Shown here: positions 42,302-53,156 of the stretch, piece after piece | Layout: each line of letters starts with the position of its first letter | How positions within the stretch are numbered: the stretch's first letter is position 1 | Source: Mycolicibacterium iranicum | GTDB taxonomy: Bacteria; Actinomycetota; Actinomycetes; Mycobacteriales; Mycobacteriaceae | Assembly (NCBI RefSeq): GCF_014190915.1 | Contig: NZ_JACHVU010000007.1 | Span: forward strand, 221,579-285,578 | Direction of reading: 5' to 3' | DNA length: 64,000 nt | Program-made: the position numbers and the translations under genes | Notes under the pieces: generated by a model | What the model saw: only the letters and a program-made list of their open reading frames with translations | What the model was told of the DNA's origin: nothing | Databases searched by the model: none

Positions 42302-42703
42302 ATGTCCACTACGCGGCGTAGGAGGCCGGCGCTCATCCTTTTGGTGATCGCGGCTGCCGCGGGCTGCCTGGCGCTGGCCTGGTGGCAGTGGACCCGCTAC
42401 GAGTCGACATCCGGAGACTTCCAGAATCTCGGCTATGCGATGCAGTGGCCCCTGTTCGCCGGGTTCTGCTTCTATGCGTACTTCAAGTACGTCCGCTACG
42501 AAGACGCCCCGCCGGAGCCCCACCCGCAGGACGCCGTCACCGAGATCCCCGCCGGGTTGCTCCCCGAAAGGCCAAGCGCAGCAGGGTCTTCGGAGGCTCT
42601 TTCCGCGGATGCCGATCTCACACTGCGCGAGTACAACGCCTACCTGGCCGAATTGGCCCGAGCTGACACCGACGACCACAGAGCGACAGGAACCGGTACG
42701 TGA
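42302..42703 (+). CDS. lprD: LprD-like membrane/lipoprotein
   Basis: 133 residues from ATG 42302. A basic start (STTRRRRP) is followed by a hydrophobic segment (about 9-29) ending in AAAGC, which can be read as a weak lipobox with Cys22 or simply as a membrane helix. A second helix lies at about 47-64 (MQWPLFAGFCFYAYFKYV), and an acidic soluble tail follows. It corresponds by position to the Rv1343c (LprD) slot next to the DUF3817 gene. Function unknown; cell-envelope location. Confidence 0.72.
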   Translation: MSTTRRRRPALILLVIAAAAGCLALAWWQWTRYESTSGDFQNLGYAMQWPLFAGFCFYAYFKYVRYEDAPPEPHPQDAVTEIPAGLLPERPSAAGSSEALSADADLTLREYNAYLAELARADTDDHRATGTGT

Positions 42704-43044
42704 CCGCACCCCAATCCCCGGCCCCCATCACCCCCGTCGAATCATTGCGCAAGGCCCTGACCGGCTACCGGGTTCTGGCCTGGGCGACAGGGCTCTGGCT
42801 CATCGCCCTCTGCTACGAGATGGTGATGAAGTACGCCTTCAACGATGACTCACTGGGGTGGATCGCAGTCGTGCACGGCTGGGTGTACTTCGTCTACCTG
42901 CTGTTCACGGCGAACCTCGCCGTCAAGGTGCGCTGGCCCATCGCCAAGACCGTCGGAGTACTGCTGGCCGGCACGATCCCCCTGGTCGGCATCATCGTGG
43001 AGCACTTCCAGACGCAGAACATCAAGGCCCAGTTCAACATCTGA
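42700..43044 (+). CDS. DUF3817 integral membrane protein (Rv1342c-like)
   Basis: 114 residues from GTG 42700, overlapping the previous stop (GTGA). Three hydrophobic segments: RVLAWATGLWLIALCYEMVM, IAVVHGWVYFVYLLFTANLAV and TVGVLLAGTIPLVGIIVEHF. The motif WVYFVYLL with a short cytosolic end is typical of DUF3817 (YdzA-like) proteins. Function unknown. The same two-gene pair with the LprD-like protein is found next to rdgB-rph in mycobacteria (from memory). Confidence 0.85.
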   Translation: MTAPQSPAPITPVESLRKALTGYRVLAWATGLWLIALCYEMVMKYAFNDDSLGWIAVVHGWVYFVYLLFTANLAVKVRWPIAKTVGVLLAGTIPLVGIIVEHFQTQNIKAQFNI

Positions 43045-43099
43045 GAGCCGGGCCTGCGCCCGGGCTCTGGCCGGCATCTCGTCGATACACTCGAAGCCG

Positions 43100-44365
43100 A
43101 TGTCAGCCAGCCTCGGCGTGCGCTGCGGCGCCGCCCCGGCGAGCCCAGAGCGCACCACGCCGCCCCGAGATCCCGCCTTCACCGGATTGCGAGCCGTCGC
43201 CGCACTCCTGGTCGTCGGCACCCATGCCGCATTCGCGACCGGGTACCTGTCCCACGGTTACCTCGGTGCGATGTACGCCCGTCTCGAGATCGGTGTCGCG
43301 ATCTTCTTCGCGCTGTCGGGCTTCCTCCTGTTCCGTCCGTGGGTGCGGGCGGCGGCCGCGGGTGACCGCCCGCCGTCGTTGCGGCGCTACGGACGCCACC
43401 GGTTCCGACGCATCGTTCCCGCCTACGTGGTGACCGTGATCGCGGCGTTCGAGACCTACACCGTGTTCGCGCCGGGTCCGAACCCGGGGCAGTCCTGGGC
43501 GGGACTGTTCCGCCATCTCACGTTCACGCACATCTACTCCCAGGACTACCTGGCCACGATGTTGCATCCCGGGCTGTCGCAGATGTGGAGCCTTGCGGTC
43601 GAAGTGTCGTTCTACCTCGTCCTGCCTGCGCTCGCAGCACTGCTCCTGCAGGTGCTGTGCCGTGGCCGTTGGCTACCTGGGCGACTGCTGCTCGGCATCG
43701 CCCTGCTCGCCGCGATCTCCCCGCTCTGGATCCTCGGCGTCGGAGTCGGCGACGTCCTGCCGAACTCTGCCGGCATGTGGTTGCCCGCCCACCTCATCTG
43801 GTTCGCGGGCGGGATGGCGCTGGCGGTCCTGGAGACCGTCGGCGCACGCTGCGCCGCGCGCATCGCGTTACCGGTCGCGCTGGCGCTGTACCTCACCGTC
43901 TCGACGTCGGCGGGCGGCACCCTCGCGGGGGCCGATCCGGCATGGACGCCGGTGGCGAAGTCCGTGCTGTATGCCGCGATCGCGACGCTGGCCCTCGCTC
44001 CGATTGCGCTCGGCGGCCGCGATCGCTACGCGCGATTGCTGGCCAGCCGGCCGATGGTGTGGCTCGGTGAGATCTCGTACGAAATCTTCCTGGTCCACGT
44101 GGTGGTCATGGCGCTGACGATGCACCTGGTGCTCGGTTGGCCCTTGTTCACCGGTTCCATGCCGGGCCTGATCGCGGCGACGCTGCTCGTCACCATCCCG
44201 GTGGCCTGGGTGCTGCACCGCGTGACGAGGCCTCAGACCAGAGCGCGCAACGACGGCAGCAGCGCCGCCAGCGCCCTGCCGCGATGCGAGGACGCGTCCT
44301 TCTCCTCGGGACTGAGCTCGGCCGCCGTCCGATCCGATCCGGTCGGCAGGAACACCGGGTCGTAG
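43100..44365 (+). CDS. Acyltransferase family 3 membrane protein
   Basis: 421 residues from ATG 43100. Acyl_transf_3 (OafA/NodX type) with about ten membrane helices. The N-terminal TGLRAVAALLVVGTHAAF contains the conserved R..H pair and SGFLLFRPWVRA is the usual helix 2-loop. It would O-acylate an envelope glycan or lipid. The open frame continues 133 bases into the 3' end of the convergent rdgB gene; the family domain ends near VLHRVTRP, so the tail may be unstructured. It is not part of the remembered Rv1343c-Rv1326c order and may be a lineage-specific insertion. Confidence 0.87.
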   Translation: MSASLGVRCGAAPASPERTTPPRDPAFTGLRAVAALLVVGTHAAFATGYLSHGYLGAMYARLEIGVAIFFALSGFLLFRPWVRAAAAGDRPPSLRRYGRHRFRRIVPAYVVTVIAAFETYTVFAPGPNPGQSWAGLFRHLTFTHIYSQDYLATMLHPGLSQMWSLAVEVSFYLVLPALAALLLQVLCRGRWLPGRLLLGIALLAAISPLWILGVGVGDVLPNSAGMWLPAHLIWFAGGMALAVLETVGARCAARIALPVALALYLTVSTSAGGTLAGADPAWTPVAKSVLYAAIATLALAPIALGGRDRYARLLASRPMVWLGEISYEIFLVHVVVMALTMHLVLGWPLFTGSMPGLIAATLLVTIPVAWVLHRVTRPQTRARNDGSSAASALPRCEDASFSSGLSSAAVRSDPVGRNTGS

Positions 44366-44841
44366 CCGAAGCCGCCGTCGCCCCGGGGTTCGTGCACGAT
44401 GCTGCCGGCCCACTCGCCGCGGACCACGTCACTCTGCGACTCCGACGGCCCGTAGACGAGGGCGCACGCCGAGACGAACGCCGCACCACGCCGTTCCTCG
44501 GGGATGTCGCGCAGCTGACCGAGCAGCAGTGCCGTGTTGGCGGGGTCGTCACCGTGACGGCCCGACCAGCGTGCGCTCAGCACCCCAGGCATCCCGTTGA
44601 GCGCGTCGACCTCCAGGCCGGAGTCATCGGCCACCGCCGGCAATCCTGTCGCGGCGAACGCATCCCGGGCCTTGGCCAGCGCGTTCTCCTCGAACGTGGC
44701 ACCGGTCTCGGGTGCCTCGTCGAACGGGGGCACGTCGTCGAGCGACCGCAGGGTCAGACCCGTCAGGCCGGCGGCGTCGAGGACGCGCCGCAACTCGGCG
44801 AGCTTCTTGAGGTTGCGGGTGGCAACGAGCAGGTCGGTCAG
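44233..44841 (-). CDS. rdgB: RdgB/HAM1 non-canonical purine NTP pyrophosphatase, CTG start
   Basis: 202 residues if it starts at CTG 44841. It hydrolyses ITP, XTP and dITP to the monophosphates, cleaning the nucleotide pool. [14 protein letters not shown] is the N-terminal P-loop-like SxNxxK region, and [22 protein letters not shown] the central motif. [10 protein letters not shown] and SHRGRAL complete the family pattern. No ATG, GTG or TTG exists in frame near the conserved N-terminus; a CTG overlapping the rph stop (CTGA) fits the family length (M. tuberculosis about 204). The next upstream alternatives would add part of rph in another frame. Confidence 0.88.
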   Translation of the reverse strand: MTDLLVATRNLKKLAELRRVLDAAGLTGLTLRSLDDVPPFDEAPETGATFEENALAKARDAFAATGLPAVADDSGLEVDALNGMPGVLSARWSGRHGDDPANTALLLGQLRDIPEERRGAAFVSACALVYGPSESQSDVVRGEWAGSIVHEPRGDGGFGYDPVFLPTGSDRTAAELSPEEKDASSHRGRALAALLPSLRALV

Positions 44842-45620
44842 CTTCCGAACGCTTTCTTCGCGGGCTCGCCGGATTCGGGCAGCTTGCCGGGGTAGGGCAG
44901 TTCGAGGGCGGTGCGCTGGATCTCGAAGAGCTGATCGCAGGCCGCCATCGCCGCGTCGAGCATCTTGTCGAGCGTGGACCGCGGAAAGGTGGCGCCTTCG
45001 CCGGTGCCCTGGATCTCGACGAGCGTGCCCGTGTCCGTGGCGACGACGTTCATGTCGACCTCGGCGCGCGAGTCCTCGGTATACGGCAGGTCGACCCGGA
45101 TACGGCCGTCCACGACGCCGACGCTCACCGCGGCGATCGCGCAGGACAGCGGCCGGGGATCCGACAGCTTGCCCGCCGCCGCGAGGTAGGTGACCGCGTC
45201 CGAGAGGGCGACGTAGGCGCCGGTGATCGCGGCCGTGCGGGTTCCGCCGTCGGCCTGCAGGACATCGCAGTCGATCGCGATGGTGTTCTCCCCCAGCGCG
45301 CCGAGGTCGATGCAGGCACGCAGCGAGCGGCCCACGAGGCGACTGATCTCCTGAGTGCGACCGCCGACCCGGCCCTTGACAGATTCGCGGTCCGACCGGT
45401 CGTGGGTGGCCGCCGGCAGCATCGCATACTCGGCGGTGAGCCAGCCCTGACCCGATCCCTTGCGCCAGCGCGGGACGCCCTCGGTGACGGAGGCCGTGCA
45501 CATCACGCGCGTCTGACCGAACTCCACCAGGACCGAGCCCGCCGGATGAGTGGTGAAACCACGGGTGAGGGTGACCGGGCGCAATTCGTCGTCGAGCCGG
45601 CCGTCTTCTCGTCTGGACAC
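44838..45620 (-). CDS. rph: Ribonuclease PH
   Basis: 260 residues from GTG 45620. Phosphorolytic 3'-5' exoribonuclease maturing tRNA 3' ends. [32 protein letters not shown] is the start of the RNase PH domain. The segment [29 protein letters not shown] carries the phosphate-binding arginines, and [24 protein letters not shown] the catalytic Asp region. It is coupled to rdgB by a four-base overlap, as in other mycobacteria. A leaderless -10 (TAGGGT) precedes it. Confidence 0.96.
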   Translation of the reverse strand: MSRREDGRLDDELRPVTLTRGFTTHPAGSVLVEFGQTRVMCTASVTEGVPRWRKGSGQGWLTAEYAMLPAATHDRSDRESVKGRVGGRTQEISRLVGRSLRACIDLGALGENTIAIDCDVLQADGGTRTAAITGAYVALSDAVTYLAAAGKLSDPRPLSCAIAAVSVGVVDGRIRVDLPYTEDSRAEVDMNVVATDTGTLVEIQGTGEGATFPRSTLDKMLDAAMAACDQLFEIQRTALELPYPGKLPESGEPAKKAFGS

Positions 45621-45626
45621 GCGCCA

Positions 45627-45632
45627 ACCCTA
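45627..45632 (-). promoter_or_regulatory. -10-like TAGGGT, leaderless rph promoter
   Basis: On the minus strand TAGGGT lies six bases before GTG 45620, with no ribosome-binding site. Confidence 0.45.
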
Positions 45633-45669
45633 TCGGGTCACGCCGACGCCCCGGCGGCAAGATCGCGGC

Positions 45670-46443
45670 TCAGGACCGGGAGACCTCGAACGTCTCGTTG
45701 CAGACCACCGCATGCACGGGTCCGTCGAACTCGGCCTTGGCCTCGCTGATGACGTCCTCGCGCGACGTCCACGGCGGGATGTGGGTCAGCAGCAGTTCGC
45801 CGACCCCGGCGCGCGCGGCGGCGCGACCGGCCTCGGTACCCGACAGGTGCAGGCGCGGCGGCCGAGACGGCGAGTGGGTCCAGGAGGCTTCGCACAGGAA
45901 GACGTCGGCGTCGCGCGCCAGGTCGATGAGCGCGTCGCAGTACCCGGTGTCGCCGCTGTAGACGAGGGTGGCGCCCGACGGGTCGGTGATGCGCATGCCG
46001 TAGGACTCGGTGGGATGGCACACCAGGCGGGGCCGCACCGTCAGAGCACCGATCTCGACGGGCTGGTTGTCGACCCAGTGCCGGATGTCGAAGATGTCGG
46101 TGAAGTCGTCGATCTCGCCGCCCTCGGGGGACGAGGCGGCCCCCAGACGGGCCCAGGTGTTCGCCGGGCCGTAGACGACGCCACGCTCCGGAGCCGGGGT
46201 CGGGTGGTAACGCCGCCACACGAATAGCCCGGGCAAATCCAGGCAGTGATCGGCGTGCAGGTGCGACAGCAGCACGTGCACCGCGTTGGGATCGGCATGC
46301 CGCTGCAGGGCGCCGAGGACGCCGCCGCCGAAGTCGAGAACCAGGGGCGGGGTGTCGGGCGCGGTCACCAGATATCCGGACGCGGGCGAATCAGGACCGA
46401 CCACACTGCCGGAGCAACCGAGTACGGTGATTCGCACGCTCAC
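45670..46443 (-). CDS. Metallo-beta-lactamase-fold phosphodiesterase (Rv1339-like)
   Basis: 257 residues from GTG 46443. The zinc motif HLHADHCLD (about 75-83) and the downstream SGDTGYC, CEASW and HIPPW segments identify an RNase Z/cyclic-nucleotide phosphodiesterase-type MBL protein. Its M. tuberculosis counterpart Rv1339 has been reported as an atypical class II cAMP phosphodiesterase, so this enzyme may degrade cAMP. If so, it and the cyclase at 26080 are opposing enzymes in the same window. It lies in the rph-murI block, 49 bases after rph and 58 before murI. Confidence 0.9.
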   Translation of the reverse strand: MSVRITVLGCSGSVVGPDSPASGYLVTAPDTPPLVLDFGGGVLGALQRHADPNAVHVLLSHLHADHCLDLPGLFVWRRYHPTPAPERGVVYGPANTWARLGAASSPEGGEIDDFTDIFDIRHWVDNQPVEIGALTVRPRLVCHPTESYGMRITDPSGATLVYSGDTGYCDALIDLARDADVFLCEASWTHSPSRPPRLHLSGTEAGRAAARAGVGELLLTHIPPWTSREDVISEAKAEFDGPVHAVVCNETFEVSRS

Positions 46444-46501
46444 TAGCTTGCCATGCCCGGGATCGGCGTGAAGAAAACATCGCCGCATTCGGCGAGGAAC
46501 G

Positions 46502-47334
46502 TCATGATCGGCTCTCGGCGTGACGCTGAACAGGCCTGACGCCGTCGAGCGTGGGTCCGAGAAATCGCGCCGCGAGAGCGGTGAACGCCTCGGGATCACC
46601 CGTTGCCTCGAACTGCCGGCGCGCCGGTGCAGACGAGCCCTCGCCGTGCGGTTTCAGCAACTCACGTTCGCTGAGCACCCGCAGCAGATCCTTGGCCGTC
46701 TCCTCGGCACTGGACACCAACGTCACGTGGTCCCCCATCGCGAGCTGGATCAGGCCCGACAGCATCGGATAGTGCGTGCAGCCGAGCACCAGGGTGTCGA
46801 CCTCGGCGCGCTGCAGCGGTTCCAGATACCCCTCGGCGAGTCCGAGGACCTGACGCCCGCTGGTGACGCCGCGCTCGACGAAGTCCACGAAGCGAGGGCA
46901 CGCGACGCCGAACACCTCGATGTCGCGGGCCGCCGCGAAGGTGTCCTGATAGGCGCCGGAGGCGATCGTCGCCGCGGTCCCGATCACGCCGATCCGGCCG
47001 TTGCGGGTGGCCGCGACGGCCCGCCGCACCGCGGGCAGGATCACCTCGACGACCGGGATGGGCGCGTACCGCTCCCGGGCGTCGCGCAGACAGGCCGACG
47101 ACGCCGAGTTGCACGCGATGACGAGTGCCTTGACGCCGCGCCCGGCGAGGTCGTCACCGATGGCGAGCGCGTGTGCGCGGATCTCGGGGATCGTCAGCGG
47201 ACCGTAGGGACCGTTGCCGGTGTCGCCGACATAAAGGATGTCCTCGTCGGGGAGCTGGTCGATCACCGCGCGCGCGACCGTCAGCCCGCCCACGCCCGAG
47301 TCGAAGATGCCGATCGGGCGCGAGGCGTCGGTCG

Positions 47335-47338
<4 letters not shown>
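46502..47338 (-). CDS. murI: Glutamate racemase
   Basis: 278 residues from ATG 47338, overlapping the rhomboid stop (ATGA). Converts L- to D-glutamate for peptidoglycan. [17 protein letters not shown] is the N-terminal substrate-binding segment. The two catalytic cysteines are in [10 protein letters not shown] and [10 protein letters not shown], and [11 protein letters not shown] is also conserved. Essential cytoplasmic enzyme in the rhomboid-murI-MBL order typical of mycobacteria. A long in-frame extension to 48100 overlaps rhomboid and is not used. Confidence 0.97.
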
Positions 47339-48992
<1,654 letters not shown>

Positions 48993-49274
48993 TCAGCCGC
49001 CCGCGACGGCCGGCAGGATGGTCACGGTGTCGCCGTCGGAGATCGCCGTGTCCAGTCCGCCGGAGAAACGGACGTCCTCGTCGTTGACGTAGATGTTGAC
49101 GAACCGGTGCAGCTTGCCCTGGTTCGCGGGGTCGACGAGCCGGTCCGAGATACCCGAGTAGTTCGCCTCGAGATCGGCGATGACGGCCTGCAGCGTGTCA
49201 CCGGAGGCCGAGACACGCTTCTCGCCGCCGGTGTGGGTGCGCAGGATGGTCGGGATCGACACCGAAACGGTCAT
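48993..49274 (-). CDS. cysO: Sulfur-carrier protein CysO
   Basis: 93 residues from ATG 49274, with AAGGAG upstream. Ubiquitin-like (MoaD/ThiS) beta-grasp fold ending in the essential Gly-Gly (LPAVAGG), which is thiocarboxylated. It carries sulfur to CysM, giving a CysO-cysteine adduct that Mec cleaves. TLQAVIADLEANYSGI and IYVNDEDVRF are the usual helix and central strand. Lies between mec and cysM in one minus-strand operon. Confidence 0.97.
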   Translation of the reverse strand: MTVSVSIPTILRTHTGGEKRVSASGDTLQAVIADLEANYSGISDRLVDPANQGKLHRFVNIYVNDEDVRFSGGLDTAISDGDTVTILPAVAGG

Positions 49275-49285
49275 GGGGGAACTCC

Positions 49286-49708
49286 TTACGGTTCTTGGTA
49301 CTGCTCGACGATGGTGACGGGCTCTTCGGTGACGACACCGTCCACGATGCGGTAGCTGCGCAGCTCGTGCTCATCGGGGTCGCGGGTGGACACCAGGACG
49401 TAGTGGGCGTCCGGCTCGGAGGCATAGGAGATGTCGGTGCGGCTCGGGTAGGCCTCGGTCGCCGTGTGCGAGTGATAGATGACGATCGGCGCCTCGTCGG
49501 CGTCCTCCATACCTCGCCAAACCCTGAGCTGCTCACCGGAGTCGAAGCGGTAGAACGTCGGCGACCGTTCGGCGTTCACCATCGCGATGAACCGCTCGGG
49601 ACGGTCGGACCCCTCCGGGCCCGCGATGATGCCGCAGGCCTCGTCGGGATGGTCGGCGCGGGCATGACTCACCATCGCGTCGACCAGGTCGGCACGGATC
49701 GTCAGCAC
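49286..49708 (-). CDS. mec: Mec, CysO-cysteine metallopeptidase (JAMM)
   Basis: 140 residues from GTG 49708, with GAGGAGAGG upstream; the longer in-frame extension to 49837 lies inside the neighbouring gene. JAB/MPN+ zinc site: Glu in DEACGIIAG and YHSHTATEAYPSRTD (H-x-H-x7-S-x2-D). It releases cysteine from CysO-Cys. It is the first gene of mec-cysO-cysM, followed by rhomboid and murI, all close enough to be co-transcribed. Confidence 0.95.
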   Translation of the reverse strand: MLTIRADLVDAMVSHARADHPDEACGIIAGPEGSDRPERFIAMVNAERSPTFYRFDSGEQLRVWRGMEDADEAPIVIYHSHTATEAYPSRTDISYASEPDAHYVLVSTRDPDEHELRSYRIVDGVVTEEPVTIVEQYQEP

Positions 49709-49751
49709 TGCGTTCCTCTCCTCGTCGGGTGCGTCTCGGCACGGGTCCGTC

Positions 49752-50777
49752 TCACGAGAACGCTCCGGGCAACAGTTCACGGTATGTCGGTATTCCGGCC
49801 ACGGAGTCGGCGGCCAGCACTCCGACCAGAACGGCACGGGCCAGGACGTCGGCCGCGGCCGCCCCGACCGCGGTCACCAGGGGCAGCTCGGGCGTCATCG
49901 ACGCAGGCGTGGTCGGGTCCGGGTTCACCTCGACCGCACCGGTGGCCAGCGCGAAGACGGTGTCGCCGTCCAGTGGGGTGTGGCAGGGGTTGATCGTGCG
50001 CGCGAGCCCGTCCTGGGCGGCGACGGCGACCCGGCGGCACGCCGCCTTGCTCAGCGCGGCATCGGTGGCGACCACCGCGATGGTGGTGTTCAGCGGGCTG
50101 AGCTCGGCGTGCCGGGCCGCGTAGGCGGCGCGCTGCTCGGCAGGGGGTGCGGTCAATCCGAACTCCGCCGCGTGCGCTGCGAGCCAGGGCAGGCCGGTGC
50201 CGGGATCGACGACGTCGCCCGCCGAGTTCACGACGACGAGGGCTCCGACGGTCACGCCGGAGTCGAGCGTGACCGACGCGGTACCGACCCCGCCCTTCAG
50301 GACGCCGGCGCGAGCGCCCACCCCGGCGCCGACGGTGCCGACGCCCACCTCGGTGCCCGCCGTCGCCGCGGCGCTGTAGCCGAACCGGGCGTCGGGGCGG
50401 CAGGACCACCCGCCGACCGGTAGGTCGAAGATGACCGCCGACGGGACGATGGGCACCACCCCGCCGTCCATCGCGACACCGCGGCCCTGCTCTTCGAGCC
50501 AGGTCATGACGCCGTCGGCCGCGGCGAGCCCGTACGCACTGCCTCCGGTGAGCACGACGGCATCGACGTGACGCACCGAGTTGCTCGGATCGAGGAGGTC
50601 GGTCTCGCGGGTGCCCGGCGCCCCACCGCGGCCGTCGACCGCGCCGACGGTTCCCGGCGGCGTCAGGATCACGGTGGTGCCGGTCGCCCACCCCGAACCC
50701 AGGGTGGCGTCGGCATCGTTCCGGTGGTGGTGGCCCACCCTGATCCCGCCGACATCGGTGAGGGAACCGGTCCTCAC
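49752..50777 (-). CDS. P1 family (DmpA-like) N-terminal-nucleophile peptidase
   Basis: 341 residues from GTG 50777, preceded by AGAGGG. Family S58/P1: [23 protein letters not shown]-terminus, [21 protein letters not shown] block, and [18 protein letters not shown], where autoproteolysis before a Thr/Ser would create the active N-terminal nucleophile. Relatives are DmpA aminopeptidase and the nylon-hydrolase NylC fold. It occupies the Rv1333 slot. The start of the gene borders a perfect 32-bp tandem duplication (50780-50843). Confidence 0.92.
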   Translation of the reverse strand: MRTGSLTDVGGIRVGHHHRNDADATLGSGWATGTTVILTPPGTVGAVDGRGGAPGTRETDLLDPSNSVRHVDAVVLTGGSAYGLAAADGVMTWLEEQGRGVAMDGGVVPIVPSAVIFDLPVGGWSCRPDARFGYSAAATAGTEVGVGTVGAGVGARAGVLKGGVGTASVTLDSGVTVGALVVVNSAGDVVDPGTGLPWLAAHAAEFGLTAPPAEQRAAYAARHAELSPLNTTIAVVATDAALSKAACRRVAVAAQDGLARTINPCHTPLDGDTVFALATGAVEVNPDPTTPASMTPELPLVTAVGAAAADVLARAVLVGVLAADSVAGIPTYRELLPGAFS

Positions 50778-50779
50778 CG

Positions 50780-50843
50780 CTGCCCTCTGCTCTTCGCGCA
50801 AGCGCTCATCGCTGCCCTCTGCTCTTCGCGCAAGCGCTCATCG
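50780..50843. repeat. Perfect 32-bp tandem duplication
   Basis: Copies at 50780-50811 and 50812-50843 are identical and are followed by a further CTGCC. On the minus strand each unit contains an ATG whose short frame ([11 protein letters not shown]) ends exactly at the next unit's ATGA or at the peptidase GTGA. The DUF2017 stop overlaps the ATG of the distal copy. A 22-bp core recurs at 15939-15960. Confidence 0.9.
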
Positions 50844-51422
50844 CTGCCGCCGCATGATGCAGATCACCAGGTACTCCTGCAGCACCGTCAGCCACTGGTA
50901 CACATCGAGGTGCCCGGCCATCGGGTGATCACCGGGCAGACGCTCGGGACCCTCGGCGCCGATGTCGAGCATCGTGCCCAGTGCCAGCCGGACGTCGTTG
51001 ACCGCCGACGCCCAGGCGTGCGCGTCCTCTTCGGAGAGTTCGAACTTGCCGCCCCCGGACGGGATCGTGTCGAGGAGCCGTTGCGCCGCTTCACGTTTCG
51101 CGTCGAGGATGGCCGGTTCATGCAGGCTGCGCAGCGCGCTGTTGAGACTTTCGGCGGTGCCCGACCCGGCCGGGTGCTCGGTGGCCGGACGGTAGAAGTC
51201 CGGCAGCAGCCGCTTCATCGTATCGTCCTGCGGGGGTGTGGAATTGCCCGTGCGCATGCCGGTGATCTCGGCGAGTTCGTCGACGGGAGCCGAGGATTCG
51301 CGGTCGTCGAGCATCCCCAGCAGGGACGACACCAGACTGCTCAGCAGTTCGGCCTCGTGGGCGGCCAGGGCCGACCGAAAACGCGGGCCGCCTACGCCCT
51401 CGACCCGCTTCCATTTACGCAC
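50838..51422 (-). CDS. DUF2017 domain protein (Rv1332-like)
   Basis: 194 residues from GTG 51422. The actinobacterial DUF2017 family sits next to clpS in most genomes, suggesting a role in ClpS/ClpCP-related proteolysis, though the function is unknown. Mostly helical: HEAELLSSLVSSLLGMLDDRE, the linker APVDELAEITGM, FYRPATEHP, and a C-terminal HLDVYQWLTVLQEYLVICIMRRQR. It starts eight bases after the ClpS stop. Its last codons lie in the tandem repeat, so copy-number change there could alter the C-terminus or coupling to the peptidase gene. Confidence 0.9.
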   Translation of the reverse strand: MRKWKRVEGVGGPRFRSALAAHEAELLSSLVSSLLGMLDDRESSAPVDELAEITGMRTGNSTPPQDDTMKRLLPDFYRPATEHPAGSGTAESLNSALRSLHEPAILDAKREAAQRLLDTIPSGGGKFELSEEDAHAWASAVNDVRLALGTMLDIGAEGPERLPGDHPMAGHLDVYQWLTVLQEYLVICIMRRQR

Positions 51423-51429
51423 AGTGCTG

Positions 51430-51732
51430 TCAGCGGTCCTGTTGCAGTGTCGCCCACAGCCCGGCGGCGTGGAGCTTGGAGACGTCGACTTCCATGGATT
51501 CCCGGCTGCCCGCGGACACGACGGCCTTTCCCTCGTTGTGCACCTGGAGCATCAGCTTCGTGGCATGCGGTTCGCTGTACCCGAACAGCTTCTGCAGAAC
51601 GTAGGTCACGTAGGTCATCAGGTTCACCGGATCGTCCCAGACGATGGTGACCCACGGGGTGTCCGCGGCGGCGTCCTCGCCGACATCACGGTCTTCGCGA
51701 GTCCCCGGTCGGGCCTTCGCCGGCGTCACCAT
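51430..51732 (-). CDS. clpS: ATP-dependent Clp protease adaptor ClpS
   Basis: 100 residues from ATG 51732. N-degron recognition adaptor: [26 protein letters not shown] (WDDPVN hydrophobic-pocket motif), [17 protein letters not shown] helix ([16 protein letters not shown]) and a C-terminal alpha/beta core. It delivers proteins with destabilising N-terminal residues to ClpC/ClpA. A TATTCT seven bases before the ATG suggests leaderless transcription. Divergent from pncB. Confidence 0.95.
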   Translation of the reverse strand: MVTPAKARPGTREDRDVGEDAAADTPWVTIVWDDPVNLMTYVTYVLQKLFGYSEPHATKLMLQVHNEGKAVVSAGSRESMEVDVSKLHAAGLWATLQQDR

Positions 51733-51739
51733 GGGCCCC

Positions 51740-51745
51740 AGAATA
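51740..51745 (-). promoter_or_regulatory. -10-like TATTCT, leaderless clpS promoter
   Basis: On the minus strand, TATTCT lies seven bases before ATG 51732. It is about 30 bases from the divergent pncB -10. Confidence 0.5.
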
Positions 51746-51773
51746 CCGGGGCCGGACCCATGCTCCGAACCGA

Positions 51774-51779
51774 TACGGT
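51774..51779 (+). promoter_or_regulatory. -10-like TACGGT, leaderless pncB promoter
   Basis: TACGGT ends six bases before GTG 51786, with no ribosome-binding site. Confidence 0.45.
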
Positions 51780-51785
51780 TGGGCT

Positions 51786-53150
51786 GTGAACCCCCCGCCC
51801 CCGCGGTCTCCTGCGCAGCACTCACCGCTGCCGCCGACGGCATTGCTGACCGACAAGTACGAGCTGACGATGCTGGCCGCGGCGTTGCGCGACGGTACTG
51901 CGCACCGGAGCTGTTCGTTCGAGATCTTCGCCCGCCGCCTGCCCGACGGGCGTCGTTACGGCATCACCGCGGGCACGGGACGATTCGTGGAAGCCTTGCA
52001 GGCGTTCAGGTTCGGCGACGGTGAACTGGCTGCGCTGGCGACGTTCCTCGACCCCGCCACGCTGGACTATCTGGCCGCGTACCGGTTCACCGGCGACGTG
52101 GACGGCTACGGCGAGGGCGAGCTCCACTTTCCGGGGTCGCCCGTCCTGTCGGTGCACGGCACGTTCGGGGAATGCGTCGTGCTCGAAACGCTGGCGCTGT
52201 CGATCTTCAACCACGACACCGCGGTGGCATCCGCGGCGGCGCGGATGGCGAGTGTGGCCGCCGGGCGCCCGCTGATCGAAATGGGTTCGCGGCGCACCCA
52301 GGAGCAGGCCGCGGTGGCCGCGGCGCGCGCGGCGTACCTGGCCGGTTTCGCCGGGTCGTCGAACCTCGAAGCCGAGCGCCGCCACGGGGTGCCCGCGTTG
52401 GGCACCAGCGCGCACGCCTTCACGCTCCTGCACACCACGGGGGACGGAACGACGCCGTCGGACTGGGAGAAGGCCGCCTTCCACGCCCAGGTGGAGGCGC
52501 TCGGGGTGGACACCACCCTGCTCGTGGACACCTACGACATCACCGCCGGGGTCGCGAACGCGGTGGAGGTGGCGGGCCCGAAACTGGGCGCGGTGCGGAT
52601 CGACTCCGGGGATCTCGGGGTGCTGGCGCGCCAGGTCCGCGAGCAGCTGGACAGCCTGGGTGCGACGGGCACCAAGATCGTCGTCTCCGGTGACCTCGAC
52701 GAATTCGCCATCGCCGCGCTGCGCGCCGAGCCCGTCGACCTCTACGGCGTGGGCACCTCGGTGGTCACCGGCTCGGGGGCCCCGACAGCAGGCATGGTCT
52801 ACAAGCTGGTCGAGGTCGACGGGATTCCGGTCGAGAAGCGCAGCAGCCACAAGGAATCGCATGGCGGCCGCAAGGAGGCGGTACGCATGGCAAGAGCGTC
52901 CGGCACGGTGGTCGAAGAGGTGGTCCATCCCTCGGGCCGACCGCCCGACACCCCCGCCGACCTCCAGGTGCGACCGTTGACGATCCCGCTGGTGCGCGGT
53001 GGCGACATCGTCGCCGATATGAGCCTCGACACCGCGCGCCGCCGGGTGGCCGACGGCCTGCTGAGCCTGCCGTGGGACGGGCTCGCGCTGTCCAAAGGCG
53101 ATCCCGCCATTCCCACCCGGATGATCGCGCCTCCGCGCGGCCAGGGCTAG
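51786..53150 (+). CDS. pncB: Nicotinate phosphoribosyltransferase
   Basis: 454 residues from GTG 51786. Salvages nicotinate to nicotinate mononucleotide for [16 protein letters not shown] is the N-terminal signature, [10 protein letters not shown] and GTSAHAF the active-site segments, [13 protein letters not shown] and [16 protein letters not shown] the catalytic barrel motifs (family of PncB/NAMPT), and GVGTSVVTG the phosphate loop. In length and position it matches mycobacterial PncB1 (Rv1330c), between clpS and dinG. Leaderless start. Confidence 0.96.
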   Translation: MNPPPPRSPAQHSPLPPTALLTDKYELTMLAAALRDGTAHRSCSFEIFARRLPDGRRYGITAGTGRFVEALQAFRFGDGELAALATFLDPATLDYLAAYRFTGDVDGYGEGELHFPGSPVLSVHGTFGECVVLETLALSIFNHDTAVASAAARMASVAAGRPLIEMGSRRTQEQAAVAAARAAYLAGFAGSSNLEAERRHGVPALGTSAHAFTLLHTTGDGTTPSDWEKAAFHAQVEALGVDTTLLVDTYDITAGVANAVEVAGPKLGAVRIDSGDLGVLARQVREQLDSLGATGTKIVVSGDLDEFAIAALRAEPVDLYGVGTSVVTGSGAPTAGMVYKLVEVDGIPVEKRSSHKESHGGRKEAVRMARASGTVVEEVVHPSGRPPDTPADLQVRPLTIPLVRGGDIVADMSLDTARRRVADGLLSLPWDGLALSKGDPAIPTRMIAPPRGQG

Positions 53151-53156
53151 GCACCG

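Noticed and set aside
42302..42703. Certain lipoprotein call for the LprD-like protein
   Set aside because: The Cys in AAAGC is followed by a further hydrophobic stretch (LALAWWQW), so the segment may be a plain membrane helix. Kept as membrane/lipoprotein without claiming lipidation.
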